Positions 25,777-35,118 of a DNA stretch of 64,000 nucleotides are shown here, one piece after another. The notes under the pieces are model-generated. The model was given only the letters and a program-made list of their open reading frames with translations. It was not told the origin of the DNA and did no database searches. Both the position numbers and the translations under genes were made by a program. How positions within the stretch are numbered: position 1 is the stretch's first letter; every line of letters starts with the position of its first letter. Source of the DNA: JAJTFW01 sp903922455 (lineage in GTDB: Bacteria; Bacteroidota; Bacteroidia; AKYH767-A; OLB10); the NCBI GenBank assembly GCA_943329665.2, contig CALQEU020000014.1, forward strand, positions 1 through 64,000, read 5' to 3'.

Positions 25777-25813
25777 TTGCAACCTTTGTTACTTAAAAAA
25801 GAGGAGAATTGAC

Positions 25814-25821
25814 TAATTTTG
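25814..25821 (+). promoter_or_regulatory. TAnnTTTG promoter element of pruA
   Basis: TAATTTTG, exact match, 36 nt before the pruA ATG. Confidence 0.6.
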
Positions 25822-25857
25822 CAATTCTATTTTCATGAATCAATAAATTAAATAAAA

Positions 25858-27489
25858 ATGTCGAATTCAATCTTCCAAGTACCCGTTGCCAGCAATGAAC
25901 CCATCTTAAGTTACGCTCCTGGCACAGCCGACCGTAAACATTTACAAGACACGCTTAAGAAAATGCGCAGCGAGGTAATTGATGTTCCTATGTACATCAA
26001 TGGAAAAGCGGTTCATACTACAAAAAAAGGAGAGTTACGTCCACCGCATGACCACAAACATTTATTAGGAAACTATTCTATTGGAGATGCTAGTCATGTT
26101 ACCATGGCCATTGATGCCGCTTTAGCAGCACGTTCAGCGTGGGCGGATATGGAATGGGAACAACGCGCTTCCATATTTTTAAAGGCGGCAGAACTACTTG
26201 CTGGTCCATACCGTTCAAAAATAAATGCAGCTACAATGTTAGCTCAGAGCAAAAGTGCATATCAAGCAGAAATAGATGCTGCCTGTGAGATGATCGATTT
26301 TTTACGATTCAATGTACAATACGCTAGAGAAATATATACACAACAACCGATATCATCGAAAGGAGTTTACAATCGTTTAGAACAACGTCCGCTCGAAGGG
26401 TTCATCTTTGCGTTGACTCCGTTTAACTTTACTGCGATCTCTGGAAATCTTCCAACTTCTGCAGCACTGATGGGAAATACCGTAGTTTGGAAACCAGCCT
26501 TCACTCAAATTTATTCTGCCAGAGTGTTGATGGAAGTATTTATGGAAGCCGGTTTACCTGCAGGTGTTATAAATTTAATTTATGTTCCTGGAACAGCAAC
26601 TGGTGATGTGATTTTCGGTCACCCTGATTTTGCTGGTATACATTTCACAGGTTCGACTGGTGTTTTTCAAGATGTATGGAAATCGATTGGCAACAATATT
26701 CACAAATACAAATCGTATCCGCGTATTGTAGGTGAGACCGGTGGTAAAGATTTTATTCTTGTTCATCCTACTGCAAACGCAGATGAAGTAATTACAGCTT
26801 TGAGCAGAGGAGCTTTTGAATATCAAGGGCAAAAATGTTCGGCTGCTTCACGTGCTTACATTCCTGCTTCGATGTGGCCTTCAGTTAAAGATGGATTGGT
26901 TCGCGATTTAAAAAGCATGAAGATGGGTCCAACGGAAGATTTTGGAAACTTCATTAATGCCGTGATTGACGAAAAAGCATTCGATAAAATTTCAGGATAT
27001 ATTGATCGCGCTAAAGATAGCAAGGACGTAGAAATTATTGCAGGAGGAACTTACGATAAGAGTACAGGTTATTTCATTGCCCCTACTGTTTTATTGGCTA
27101 AAAAACCCGACTACATCACGATGTGTGAAGAGATTTTTGGTCCAATCTTAACGATATATGTTTATGAAGATGCAAATTTTGAGGAGACCTGCGAATTAGT
27201 AGACAAAACTGGAATTTATGCATTAACGGGATCCATCATCTCAAAAGATCGTTACGCCATTCAGCTTGCTACAAAAAAGTTGGTGCATGCAGCTGGTAAT
27301 TTTTACATCAATGATAAGTGCACGGGTGCTGTGGTTGGACAACAACCTTTTGGTGGATCAAGAGCTTCAGGAACCAATGACAAAGCAGGATCATTATTTA
27401 ATTTATTAAGATGGGTTTCTGCACGAACGATTAAAGAAACGTTTGTTCCTGCAACAGACTATCGCTATCCATTTTTAGATAAAGAATAA
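25858..27489 (+). CDS. pruA: L-glutamate gamma-semialdehyde (1-pyrroline-5-carboxylate) dehydrogenase
   Basis: 543 residues, the usual size of the eukaryote-like single-function P5C dehydrogenase. Oxidises glutamate-5-semialdehyde to glutamate with NAD+ in proline and arginine breakdown. Aldehyde dehydrogenase marks: FALTPFNFTAISGNLP (NAD-binding/Asn), TVVWKPAF, FTGSTGVF, ETGGKDFILV (general base Glu), FEYQGQKCSAASRAY (nucleophile Cys) and EEIFGPILTIYVYED. The N-terminus EPILSYAPGTADRKHL is characteristic of PruA. No proline dehydrogenase is nearby. Own promoter and terminator. Confidence 0.95.
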   Translation: MSNSIFQVPVASNEPILSYAPGTADRKHLQDTLKKMRSEVIDVPMYINGKAVHTTKKGELRPPHDHKHLLGNYSIGDASHVTMAIDAALAARSAWADMEWEQRASIFLKAAELLAGPYRSKINAATMLAQSKSAYQAEIDAACEMIDFLRFNVQYAREIYTQQPISSKGVYNRLEQRPLEGFIFALTPFNFTAISGNLPTSAALMGNTVVWKPAFTQIYSARVLMEVFMEAGLPAGVINLIYVPGTATGDVIFGHPDFAGIHFTGSTGVFQDVWKSIGNNIHKYKSYPRIVGETGGKDFILVHPTANADEVITALSRGAFEYQGQKCSAASRAYIPASMWPSVKDGLVRDLKSMKMGPTEDFGNFINAVIDEKAFDKISGYIDRAKDSKDVEIIAGGTYDKSTGYFIAPTVLLAKKPDYITMCEEIFGPILTIYVYEDANFEETCELVDKTGIYALTGSIISKDRYAIQLATKKLVHAAGNFYINDKCTGAVVGQQPFGGSRASGTNDKAGSLFNLLRWVSARTIKETFVPATDYRYPFLDKE

Positions 27490-27508
27490 TTAAATTTAAA
27501 GTAAGATG

Positions 27509-27539
27509 ACAGCCTGCAATAAATATTGCGGGCTGTTTT
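27509..27539. terminator. Terminator between pruA and the convergent ABC ATPase gene
   Basis: 12-bp stem with one G-T pair, ACAGCCTGCAAT / ATTGCGGGCTGT (27509-27520 and 27525-27536), loop AAAT, then T-run on the plus strand. Confidence 0.85.
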
Positions 27540-27552
27540 ACTTTCAAAGAAA

Positions 27553-28476
27553 CTAAACTACTTCTACATTCTTAGACGTTAACTTCAAAAACAAATCTTC
27601 CAAATGTCGACGAGTAGTTACTTGATAAATTTGAAAACCATTTTCAACTAAAAAAGAAACCATTGTAGGAATTTCATTTGCATCCATTTTACATTGAAGC
27701 AAGGATGTCGCATTAAGAATTAAAGAATCAATATTTAATTTTTCCTTCAATTTATCCTTTGCATCGGTCAATCGATCCAATTGTATTTCCACAATGCTAT
27801 CTTCGCTATTTAGTAATGTATTTACTTCACCCTGCACCACTAACTTTCCTTTATTCAAGATTGCCATACGATTCGCGACTAATTCAATTTCGTATAAAAT
27901 ATGAGAGGATAAGAAAACCGTTTTTCCTTTCTCTTTACTTAGATACAAAATCAAATTACGAATATCGATGATACCTTGTGGGTCCAAACCCGTGGTAGGT
28001 TCATCTAAAATAATTAAATCTGGATCATGAATGAGGGCTTGCGCAATGCCGAGACGCTGTTTCATTCCATGGCTGTATCCTTTCACCGATTCATCGCTGC
28101 GTCCTCGTAAACCTACTAACTCAATCACTTCATCAATCTTTTTATCTGAAGCATCTACACCATTGTAATGCGCCAACAATTTTAAGTTCTTTCGAGCAGT
28201 GAGGTATTTATAAAAATCGGGTTTCTCAATGATGCAACCGATTCGATTCAGAATTGAAATTCGATCATCTAATAAATTCTTTCCAAAAATTTTTATTTGA
28301 CCACTATCCGGACGAATCAATGAGAGAATCATTCGGATCGTTGTGCTTTTCCCAGCACCATTCGGACCTAAAAAACCAAAAACATCACCTTCGTAAACGC
28401 TTAGGTTTAATTCATCAACCGCTTTATTAGCGCCAAATGATTTGGTAAGTCCAATAACATCAATAATCTTATTCAT
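27553..28476 (-). CDS. ABC transporter ATP-binding protein (ABC-2 exporter type)
   Basis: 307 residues. Walker A GPNGAGKSTTIR near 40, Q-loop region, signature YSHGMKQRLGIA near 138, Walker B LIILDEPTTGLDPQG and the switch histidine in FLSSHI. The domain and the extra C-terminal alpha/beta region (residues about 215-307) resemble DrrA/CcmA-like ATPases that energise ABC-2 permeases. No permease is adjacent; the protein overlaps the upstream glutathione peroxidase gene by 8 bp, so its permease partner must be encoded elsewhere. Substrate unknown. Confidence 0.88.
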   Translation of the reverse strand: MNKIIDVIGLTKSFGANKAVDELNLSVYEGDVFGFLGPNGAGKSTTIRMILSLIRPDSGQIKIFGKNLLDDRISILNRIGCIIEKPDFYKYLTARKNLKLLAHYNGVDASDKKIDEVIELVGLRGRSDESVKGYSHGMKQRLGIAQALIHDPDLIILDEPTTGLDPQGIIDIRNLILYLSKEKGKTVFLSSHILYEIELVANRMAILNKGKLVVQGEVNTLLNSEDSIVEIQLDRLTDAKDKLKEKLNIDSLILNATSLLQCKMDANEIPTMVSFLVENGFQIYQVTTRRHLEDLFLKLTSKNVEVV

Positions 28477-29038
28477 CTTTTCCTAAAATCAATGGATGAT
28501 TAGGCTCAACTCCTACATTAAAATAATGTTGTAAAACTCCCTTTTCATCTACTAAATACTTGGAAAAATTCCATGATGGTCGCTGATCATTCCATCCATT
28601 CAAAGCTGAATCAGACAACCATTTATACAATGGATGCATATTCTCCCCTTTCACTTCAATCTTAGCATACAATGGAAATGTTATATGATAATTTTTTTCG
28701 CAAAACTGTCCAATCATCTCATCACTGCCTGGCTCTTGTGCACCAAAATCATTAGAAGGAAATGCAATAATCACCAACTCATCCTTTTTATGCTGGTATA
28801 CTTCTTCCATTTGAGCATACTGACTTGTGTAACCACATTCAGAAGCTGTATTTACAATTAATATTTTCTTCCCCTTAAATTTTTCAAGCGTAGAAATAGT
28901 TCCATTAATTTCCTTTACAGGAATAGAATAAATCGAATGGGTGGGCTCAACATTTTGCTTATTAGAAATCACATCTTGCTTTATCATCTTCTTTAGTATT
29001 GGGTAACATAAATCTCTAATAAATTTTGGCCAGTTCAT
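28469..29038 (-). CDS. Glutathione peroxidase family protein (thioredoxin-dependent type likely)
   Basis: 189 residues. Reduces hydroperoxides. The catalytic Cys68 lies in NTASECGYTSQY, Gln101 in PSNDFGAQEPGS and the Trp/Asn pair in SWNFSKYLV, so the tetrad is complete with cysteine rather than selenocysteine. The N-terminal 40 residues contain a weakly hydrophobic, basic stretch (WPKFIRDLCYPILKKMIK) but no clear signal peptide. Non-animal homologues are mostly reduced by thioredoxin; a resolving cysteine is not obvious in the usual place. Transcribed ahead of the ABC ATPase with an 8-bp overlap. Confidence 0.92.
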   Translation of the reverse strand: MNWPKFIRDLCYPILKKMIKQDVISNKQNVEPTHSIYSIPVKEINGTISTLEKFKGKKILIVNTASECGYTSQYAQMEEVYQHKKDELVIIAFPSNDFGAQEPGSDEMIGQFCEKNYHITFPLYAKIEVKGENMHPLYKWLSDSALNGWNDQRPSWNFSKYLVDEKGVLQHYFNVGVEPNHPLILGKDE

Positions 29039-29146
29039 CTTCTTAAATTACACCTATGAATCAACCATAAAAATAATAAAACAAAATCAATCACAAAATC
29101 AATCACAAAAAGTTTTAACTAAAAGTCAATTTCCTTCTTGCTTTAG

Positions 29147-29184
29147 CATAAAAGAGAAAGGATGCCGTTTCTGACATCCTTTCT
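29147..29184 (-). terminator. Terminator of the ettA-hisS-hutH-peptidase run
   Basis: 10-bp stem AGAAAGGATG / CATCCTTTCT (29155-29164 and 29175-29184) just after the peptidase stop, with a short T-rich run on the minus strand. Confidence 0.65.
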
Positions 29185-29192
29185 TCTATTTT

Positions 29193-30443
29193 CTAATTAA
29201 ATTTCTTTAACAATTCCTTGATCACATCTCGATGAACAAGAATGCCCATCATCTTTAATTTAACATAGTCTTCATGCATAAAATAAAATCCAAAGTTCTT
29301 ACTATCGGGTCCGCAATTTCTAGAGCCAGAACCAGAATCTTTAATCAGGTACCAATCTTTACCATCCTTTTCTAAATAACCCACTAAATGCATTCCATGA
29401 TCATCAGTAGTACTTCCATTCAATAGACGAAGCAAACGAGCACTTTCATCAATGTGTTCAGAAGGAATATCATAAGATGGAACAACAGCCACTTGGTTCC
29501 AAGGGTCAAATCCAGATTCAGACACATCTCCACCAATCATCATGGTATAACCATTTCGAACTGCAAATTTTATTGCTGACATGTAATCATCTAAAGGAAC
29601 ATTGTAATAAGTACTGTCATGCCACCAATTGTCGGGAACTTCATACTCTACTTTTTTCCAGTAAGGCATGTTCATCAGTGAAGTGAGGTCGATATAATTA
29701 GACATATTTAACTTCAACACATCTAATACATATTGCTGAGGTGTAATCGACTTACCATTTACCACGACTTTTGCAGGGGGAGCTCCCAAATAATGATTTT
29801 GAATGGACTTAATGGTAGACATAACCTCTTCTTCATTCCAAGCATTTGTTGCTTTCACAGTTTGTAGATAAGCTTTCATCTCTTTAAACATTTTATCATG
29901 ACTATGATAAATTTGTCCAGGCATTAATCCGGTATAATCTTGCAACGGAACTGTTCCATACGTTTGGTACATCCTTACCACAGCATTACCTTCCGAACCT
30001 TCGTCGAAATTAGATTCACCACGTGTTCGAACAAATTCTCTAGCTTTCTCAACGGTCTCCCAATAGGCAGTAAACATCTCCGAAATTTTTACAACTTGCT
30101 TCGATTGACGATACACTTCCGTTTCAAAAAAAGAAGTGGTGCTGTATGACCAACATGTATTTGAATTTCCTTGAGAGATGGGAATATTTTTCCACCATGT
30201 AGTAAATTCATCTACAGATTTTGGATACCATCCAAATTTAGCGATATCGAATTTAAAGATGGGTTTTGCTGGCTTTTCAACTTTTTTCACTTCGTACTGC
30301 TGCACACCGGTCATGATATCCTTATCATAAAACCCTGCCTTTTGCTCGCGCTTTTGCAACTGATCATGACGAGCATTTTGTCCAAAGCTAATCGTATTGC
30401 TCAGCAAAATAATTAGTACTGCAATTAATTTTAATGTTTTCAT
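29193..30443 (-). CDS. Secreted C1 (papain/bleomycin hydrolase-like) cysteine peptidase
   Basis: 416 residues with a signal peptide (MKTLKLIAVLIILLSNTISFGQ). The oxyanion-hole Gln91 and nucleophile Cys97 are in PISQGNSNTCWSYS, and the catalytic His349 in DDHGMHLVGY. The third residue, normally Asn in an NSW motif, is Asp369 in YLIKDSGSGS, so the triad is atypical. The large insertion between Cys and His regions (DEGSEGNAVVRMYQTYG ...) is as in bleomycin hydrolase-type aminopeptidases. Probably a periplasmic or secreted aminopeptidase. Its ATG begins 1 nt after the hutH stop, so the two are co-transcribed. Confidence 0.85.
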   Translation of the reverse strand: MKTLKLIAVLIILLSNTISFGQNARHDQLQKREQKAGFYDKDIMTGVQQYEVKKVEKPAKPIFKFDIAKFGWYPKSVDEFTTWWKNIPISQGNSNTCWSYSTTSFFETEVYRQSKQVVKISEMFTAYWETVEKAREFVRTRGESNFDEGSEGNAVVRMYQTYGTVPLQDYTGLMPGQIYHSHDKMFKEMKAYLQTVKATNAWNEEEVMSTIKSIQNHYLGAPPAKVVVNGKSITPQQYVLDVLKLNMSNYIDLTSLMNMPYWKKVEYEVPDNWWHDSTYYNVPLDDYMSAIKFAVRNGYTMMIGGDVSESGFDPWNQVAVVPSYDIPSEHIDESARLLRLLNGSTTDDHGMHLVGYLEKDGKDWYLIKDSGSGSRNCGPDSKNFGFYFMHEDYVKLKMMGILVHRDVIKELLKKFN

Positions 30444-30444
30444 A

Positions 30445-31944
30445 TTAATGAATTATTTTTTCAATGGGGTAACTTCTTATAAATTCAACACTTCTTTGCA
30501 TATCAGAATACATGATTCGATCTTTCTCCAAAAACTTGATTTCTCCTCGGTAGGATTCAATCAACGACTCTAAAATACTCGAAGTTTTTGCAGGACGTCT
30601 AAATTCCATAGCTTGAGCTGCATTCATTAATTCAATAGCCAAGATACGCTCTGTATTTAACATGACTTTATACAACTTAGTTGCTGCATTAGCTCCCATA
30701 CTCACATGATCTTCTTGTCCGTTAGAAGAAACAATTGAATCGACAGAAGCAGGTGTGCAAAGTTGTTTACTTTGACTTACAATAGATGCAGCGGTGTATT
30801 GAGGAATCATAAATCCTGAATCGAGTCCCGGATTTGCCACCAAAAAACTTGGCAATCCACGCAAACCGCTAATTAATTGATACGTTCTTCGCTCTGAAAT
30901 ACTTCCCAATTCGGCAATGGCAATCGCCATGAAGTCGAGTGGTAATGCTAAGGGTTGACCGTGAAAATTTCCTGCAGAAATAATTAATTCTTCATCAGGA
31001 AAAACGGTTGGGTTATCGGTAACAGAATTGATCTCTGTAAAAAATATTTGTGATACATACGTTATCGCGTCTTTAGAAGCTCCATGCACTTGTGGAATAC
31101 AACGAAAAGCATAAGGGTCTTGCACATGCGATTTAGGGCGATCGATTAATTCACTTCCTTTCAAAATAGTTCTAAAACGAGTAGCTGTATTGATTTGTCC
31201 TGCGTGTGGACGTATCTGATGAATTAAATGATGAAAAGGCTCTATGCGACCATCAAACGCATCCAACGAAAGGGCCCCAATTAAATCAGCCGCTTTCTCT
31301 AACTGTTGCGCTTTTAAAATACACCAGCATCCATACGCATTCATAAATTGAGTACCGTTTAATAACGCTAATCCTTCTTTCGACTGCAATGTTACGGGCT
31401 TAAGACCGAAATTTTCTAGCGCACGCGATCCAGGTAGTTTTTCACCCTTCACTCGCACTTCACCCATTCCAATTAATGGCAAGGAGAGATGAGCTAACGG
31501 CGACAAATCACCCGACGCACCTAATGATCCTTGATCATAAACGACAGGATAAATTCCATAATTTAAAAAGTCGATTAACAGTTGAACCGTTTTCACTTGC
31601 ACTCCGCTATTTCCATAACTAAGTCCTTGTACTTTCAAGAACATCATTAATCGAACAATTTCTTCTGGAACTTCATCGCCCATTCCACAAGCATGCGACA
31701 TCATCAAATTTACTTGAAGCTGTCCGAGGTCTTTTTGCGAAATCGATTTATTATAGAGCGAACCAAATCCTGTGTTGATACCATAATGAGCCTGATTACT
31801 CCCATCCACTTTCTGGTCCAAATAATCACGACATTTTTGAATGCGTGCCCTTGCTTCCTCTCCCAATTCAATTTGGACACCAGGTTTCAATATACTTGCA
31901 ATGGTATCAAAAGTAATATGGTGAGATGAAATTATATGTTTCAT
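30445..31944 (-). CDS. hutH: Histidine ammonia-lyase
   Basis: 499 residues from ATG 31944; an upstream in-frame ATG at 31971 would lie inside hisS. Deaminates L-histidine to urocanate, first step of histidine breakdown. The self-processing MIO cofactor triad A143-S144-G145 is in GSLGASGDLSPLAHLSLPL; other family marks are HYGINTGFGSL, QVNLMMSHACGMG, a TDNPTVF segment and SNGQEDHVSMG. Other hut genes (hutU, hutI) are not in the window. The start lies 2 nt after the hisS stop and the stop 1 nt before the peptidase start, so it is inside a compact operon. Confidence 0.93.
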   Translation of the reverse strand: MKHIISSHHITFDTIASILKPGVQIELGEEARARIQKCRDYLDQKVDGSNQAHYGINTGFGSLYNKSISQKDLGQLQVNLMMSHACGMGDEVPEEIVRLMMFLKVQGLSYGNSGVQVKTVQLLIDFLNYGIYPVVYDQGSLGASGDLSPLAHLSLPLIGMGEVRVKGEKLPGSRALENFGLKPVTLQSKEGLALLNGTQFMNAYGCWCILKAQQLEKAADLIGALSLDAFDGRIEPFHHLIHQIRPHAGQINTATRFRTILKGSELIDRPKSHVQDPYAFRCIPQVHGASKDAITYVSQIFFTEINSVTDNPTVFPDEELIISAGNFHGQPLALPLDFMAIAIAELGSISERRTYQLISGLRGLPSFLVANPGLDSGFMIPQYTAASIVSQSKQLCTPASVDSIVSSNGQEDHVSMGANAATKLYKVMLNTERILAIELMNAAQAMEFRRPAKTSSILESLIESYRGEIKFLEKDRIMYSDMQRSVEFIRSYPIEKIIH

Positions 31945-31945
31945 A

Positions 31946-33322
31946 CTAATTTCTGTTTCTAATAAATTCAATCAAACTATTCAAATCCATTTTTTGTTGA
32001 TCACCCGTCTTCATGTCTTTTAACATTAAGGTAGATGCGGCGCGTTCTTCTGATCCTGCCATGACTACAAATGGAATTTTACGTGCATCTGCATACGAAA
32101 ACTGTTTTTTCATTTTTGCTGCATCGGGATACATCTCCGCGTTTATTCCAGCTGCTCTCACTTTATCCACCAATTGCAATGAATAAGGAATATCGTCATC
32201 ACCAAAATTGATGAATAACAAATCGAGAGAAGATTCTACATTGGCAGGAAATAAATTCAATTCTTCCAATACATCACAAATACGATCGGCACCAAATGAA
32301 ATTCCGACGCCCGACATTCCGGACAATCCAAAAATCCCAGTGAGATCATCATATCGTCCACCACCGCAAATACTAGAATTGAAAGTTGCTTTTGGTTCAT
32401 TCGTTTTCACTTCGAAAATTGCACCGGTGTAATAATTCAATCCTCGGGCTAAAGTAATATCAATTTTATATTCGATATTTTTAAAAGCAAATGGAGCTGC
32501 ATAACCAAACAAAGATTCCAACTCAGCAATTCCTTGCATTCCGATCTCCGATGACTTTAATAATTTCTTAAGCAAATCAATTTTTTCTTGATCGCTTCCT
32601 TCAAACACTAGTAATGGTTTCAACCCATCAATCGCTTTTTCCGAAACGCCTTTTGAGCGCATTTCCTCTGCTACTTTCTCAGGACCAATTTTATCAAGTT
32701 TGTCGATGGCCACCGTAATATCAATGATCTTTTCAGATTCATCAAACACCTCTGCAATACCACTAAGTATTTTACGATTATTAATCAACACCACTACATT
32801 CAATCCTAACTTAGCAAACACATCATCGATCAATTGCAATAATTCCAATTCACACAAAAGCGAGTTGGTACCAATAACATCCGCATCACATTGAAAAAAT
32901 TCACGGTAACGACCTTTCTGAGGTCGATCGGCTCGCCACACCGGTTGAATTTGATAGCGCTTAAATGGAAAGGTAATTTCATTTTGATGCATCACCACGT
33001 AGCGTGCAAATGGAACGGTTAAATCGTATCGCAATGCTTTTTCGGATATAGATGCCGTTAGTTTCTTACTATTTTTCAATAATAATTCATCAAGACTCAC
33101 CTCCGACAAATAATCTCCCGAATTCAAAATTTTAAAGATCAGCTTATCACCTTCTTCGCCATACTTACCCATCAATGTAGATAGATTCTCCATAGATGGC
33201 GTTTCTAAAGGAAGATATCCAAATCGCTGAAAGGAAGACTTGATCGTATCGAATAGGAAATTCCTTTTCAACATATCTTCAGGATTAAAATCGCGCGTTC
33301 CTTTCGGGATGGATGGTTTCAT
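31946..33322 (-). CDS. hisS: Histidyl-tRNA synthetase
   Basis: 458 residues. Class II aminoacyl-tRNA synthetase: N-terminus SIPKGTRDFNPEDML, motif 2 region (FKRYQIQPVWRADRPQKGRYREFFQCDADVIG is the long stretch; key part RYREFFQ), histidine-specific signatures LARGLNYYTGAIFE and GGRYDDL, and motif 3 GVGISFGADRI. A C-terminal anticodon-binding domain follows from about residue 365 (LDLLFINFGDDD). Located 6 bp after ettA and overlapped closely by hutH, so a tRNA-charging enzyme and a catabolic enzyme for the same amino acid share one transcript. Confidence 0.97.
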   Translation of the reverse strand: MKPSIPKGTRDFNPEDMLKRNFLFDTIKSSFQRFGYLPLETPSMENLSTLMGKYGEEGDKLIFKILNSGDYLSEVSLDELLLKNSKKLTASISEKALRYDLTVPFARYVVMHQNEITFPFKRYQIQPVWRADRPQKGRYREFFQCDADVIGTNSLLCELELLQLIDDVFAKLGLNVVVLINNRKILSGIAEVFDESEKIIDITVAIDKLDKIGPEKVAEEMRSKGVSEKAIDGLKPLLVFEGSDQEKIDLLKKLLKSSEIGMQGIAELESLFGYAAPFAFKNIEYKIDITLARGLNYYTGAIFEVKTNEPKATFNSSICGGGRYDDLTGIFGLSGMSGVGISFGADRICDVLEELNLFPANVESSLDLLFINFGDDDIPYSLQLVDKVRAAGINAEMYPDAAKMKKQFSYADARKIPFVVMAGSEERAASTLMLKDMKTGDQQKMDLNSLIEFIRNRN

Positions 33323-33328
33323 AACAAA

Positions 33329-35005
33329 CTAAACGGTCAATTTCTTATATCTAAATCTTTTTGGCTCCACATTCCCCAAACGCTTTTTCTTCGCTTCTTC
33401 GTAATCGGTATATCCACCTTCATAAAAATAAACTTGCGAATCGCCTTCGAATGCAAGAATATGTGTACACACTCTATCGAGAAACCATCGATCATGGGAA
33501 ATAATTACGGCACAACCTGCATAATTCTCTAATGCTTCTTCCAACGCACGCAATGTATTTAAATCAATATCATTTGTTGGCTCATCAAGCAACAAGACAT
33601 TCGATCCAGTCTTCAACGTCATGGCTAAATGCACACGATTTCTTTCTCCGCCTGAAAGTACTCCTACTTTCTTTCCTTGATCGGCACCATTAAAATTAAA
33701 CTTTGAAATAAAGCTACGTGCATTTACTGATTTACCACCAATCATCATCGTTTCATTGCCACCTGATATCACTTCATACACTGTCTTATCAGGAACAAGA
33801 TCATCATGACTCTGATCAACATATCCTAACTGAACGGTTTCACCGATAGCAATAGTACCACTATCGGGATTTTCAGCACCCATGATCATTCGGAACAAAG
33901 TGGTTTTACCAACACCATTGGGTCCAATGATACCAACGATACCCGCTTGAGGCAATGAGAAATTCAAATTCTCTATGAGCAAACGATCACCAAATCCTTT
34001 ATTCAGATTTTCTGATTCGATCACTTTGGTTCCCAAACGTGGTCCGGGTGGAATGAATATCTCCAGCTTTTCTTCTTTCTCTTTTGTTTCTTCATTCACC
34101 ATTTTATCGTAAGCACCTAAACGAGCTTTCGACTTCGCATGACGTGCTTTTGGCGACATCCTTACCCACTCCAACTCGCGCTCTAATGTTTTACGTCGTT
34201 TGCTCTCGGTCTTCTCTTCTTGCCCTAATCTCTTTTGCTTTTGTTCCAACCAAGAGGTATAATTACCTTGCCAAGGAATTCCTTCACCACGATCTAATTC
34301 CAAAATCCATCCTGCAACGTTATCTAAGAAGTAACGGTCGTGGGTTACCGCAATTACAGTTCCCTTGTACTGTTGCAGGTGATGCTCCAGCCATTCTACG
34401 CTCTCTGCATCCAAGTGATTGGTGGGCTCATCTAACAATAAAATTTCTGGCTCTTGCAATAATAAACGGCAGAGCGCTAAACGTCGACGTTCACCTCCTG
34501 ACAAAATACTCACTGGTGTTTCTGGATCGGCACATCGCAAAGCATCCATTGCTACTTCAATTCGATTATCCAACTCCCAAGCGTTGGCTGCATCAATTTG
34601 ATCCATCAACACAGCTTGTCGATCGATGAGTTTATTCATGGCATCATCGTCGAGAGGTTCGCCTAATTTATTATTAACATCATCGTATTCCTTCAAAATA
34701 TCGACAATAGGCTGCACACCTTCCATCACAATTTCTCTGGCTGTTTTCGACTCATCCAATTCTGGTTCTTGCGGCAAATACCCCACATTATAGCCTGGGG
34801 AGAAAACTACGTCACCTTGAAAAGATTTGTCTAAACCAGCAATAATTCGGAGCAAACTAGACTTTCCGGATCCATTCAAACCTAAAATTCCAATCTTTGC
34901 CCCATAGAAAAAGCTGAGGTAAATGTTCTTAAGTACTTGTTTTTGTGGGGGATATATTTTAGTCACCCCTACCATTGAGAAAATGATTTTGCGATCGTCA
35001 GACAT
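33329..35005 (-). CDS. ettA: Energy-dependent translational throttle protein EttA (ABC-F)
   Basis: 558 residues, matching EttA. Two ABC ATPase domains: Walker A LGLNGSGKSS and GPNGVGKTT, signatures SGGERRRLALCRLLL and SGGERNRVHLAM, Walker B LLLDEPTNHLDAESVEWLE and LLLDEPTNDIDLNTL. The arm and the P-site tRNA interaction motif are present between the domains (ESKRRKTLERELEWVRMSPKAR). Soluble, binds the ribosomal E site and gates the first elongation step depending on ATP/ADP. First gene of the ettA-hisS-hutH-peptidase run. Confidence 0.95.
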   Translation of the reverse strand: MSDDRKIIFSMVGVTKIYPPQKQVLKNIYLSFFYGAKIGILGLNGSGKSSLLRIIAGLDKSFQGDVVFSPGYNVGYLPQEPELDESKTAREIVMEGVQPIVDILKEYDDVNNKLGEPLDDDAMNKLIDRQAVLMDQIDAANAWELDNRIEVAMDALRCADPETPVSILSGGERRRLALCRLLLQEPEILLLDEPTNHLDAESVEWLEHHLQQYKGTVIAVTHDRYFLDNVAGWILELDRGEGIPWQGNYTSWLEQKQKRLGQEEKTESKRRKTLERELEWVRMSPKARHAKSKARLGAYDKMVNEETKEKEEKLEIFIPPGPRLGTKVIESENLNKGFGDRLLIENLNFSLPQAGIVGIIGPNGVGKTTLFRMIMGAENPDSGTIAIGETVQLGYVDQSHDDLVPDKTVYEVISGGNETMMIGGKSVNARSFISKFNFNGADQGKKVGVLSGGERNRVHLAMTLKTGSNVLLLDEPTNDIDLNTLRALEEALENYAGCAVIISHDRWFLDRVCTHILAFEGDSQVYFYEGGYTDYEEAKKKRLGNVEPKRFRYKKLTV

Positions 35006-35064
35006 ATATAAGTAGTTGATTAATTTAACTTTATACCTTCGTTATCTGTTATGATGAAGGGAAA

Positions 35065-35072
35065 CAAAGGTA
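35065..35072 (-). promoter_or_regulatory. TAnnTTTG promoter element for the ettA operon
   Basis: Minus-strand TACCTTTG, an exact match 59 nt before the ettA ATG, in the divergent region shared with the T9SS subtilase gene. Confidence 0.5.
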
Positions 35073-35118
35073 TCCCTTTCCGAGTTAAATGAAAAGTGAA
35101 AATACTAAATAAAAAACC

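Noticed and set aside
34084..34629. Open frame of 181 codons on the plus strand opposite ettA
   Set aside because: Antisense to a well-conserved gene in the complementary codon phase; composition and lack of any motif indicate a shadow frame.
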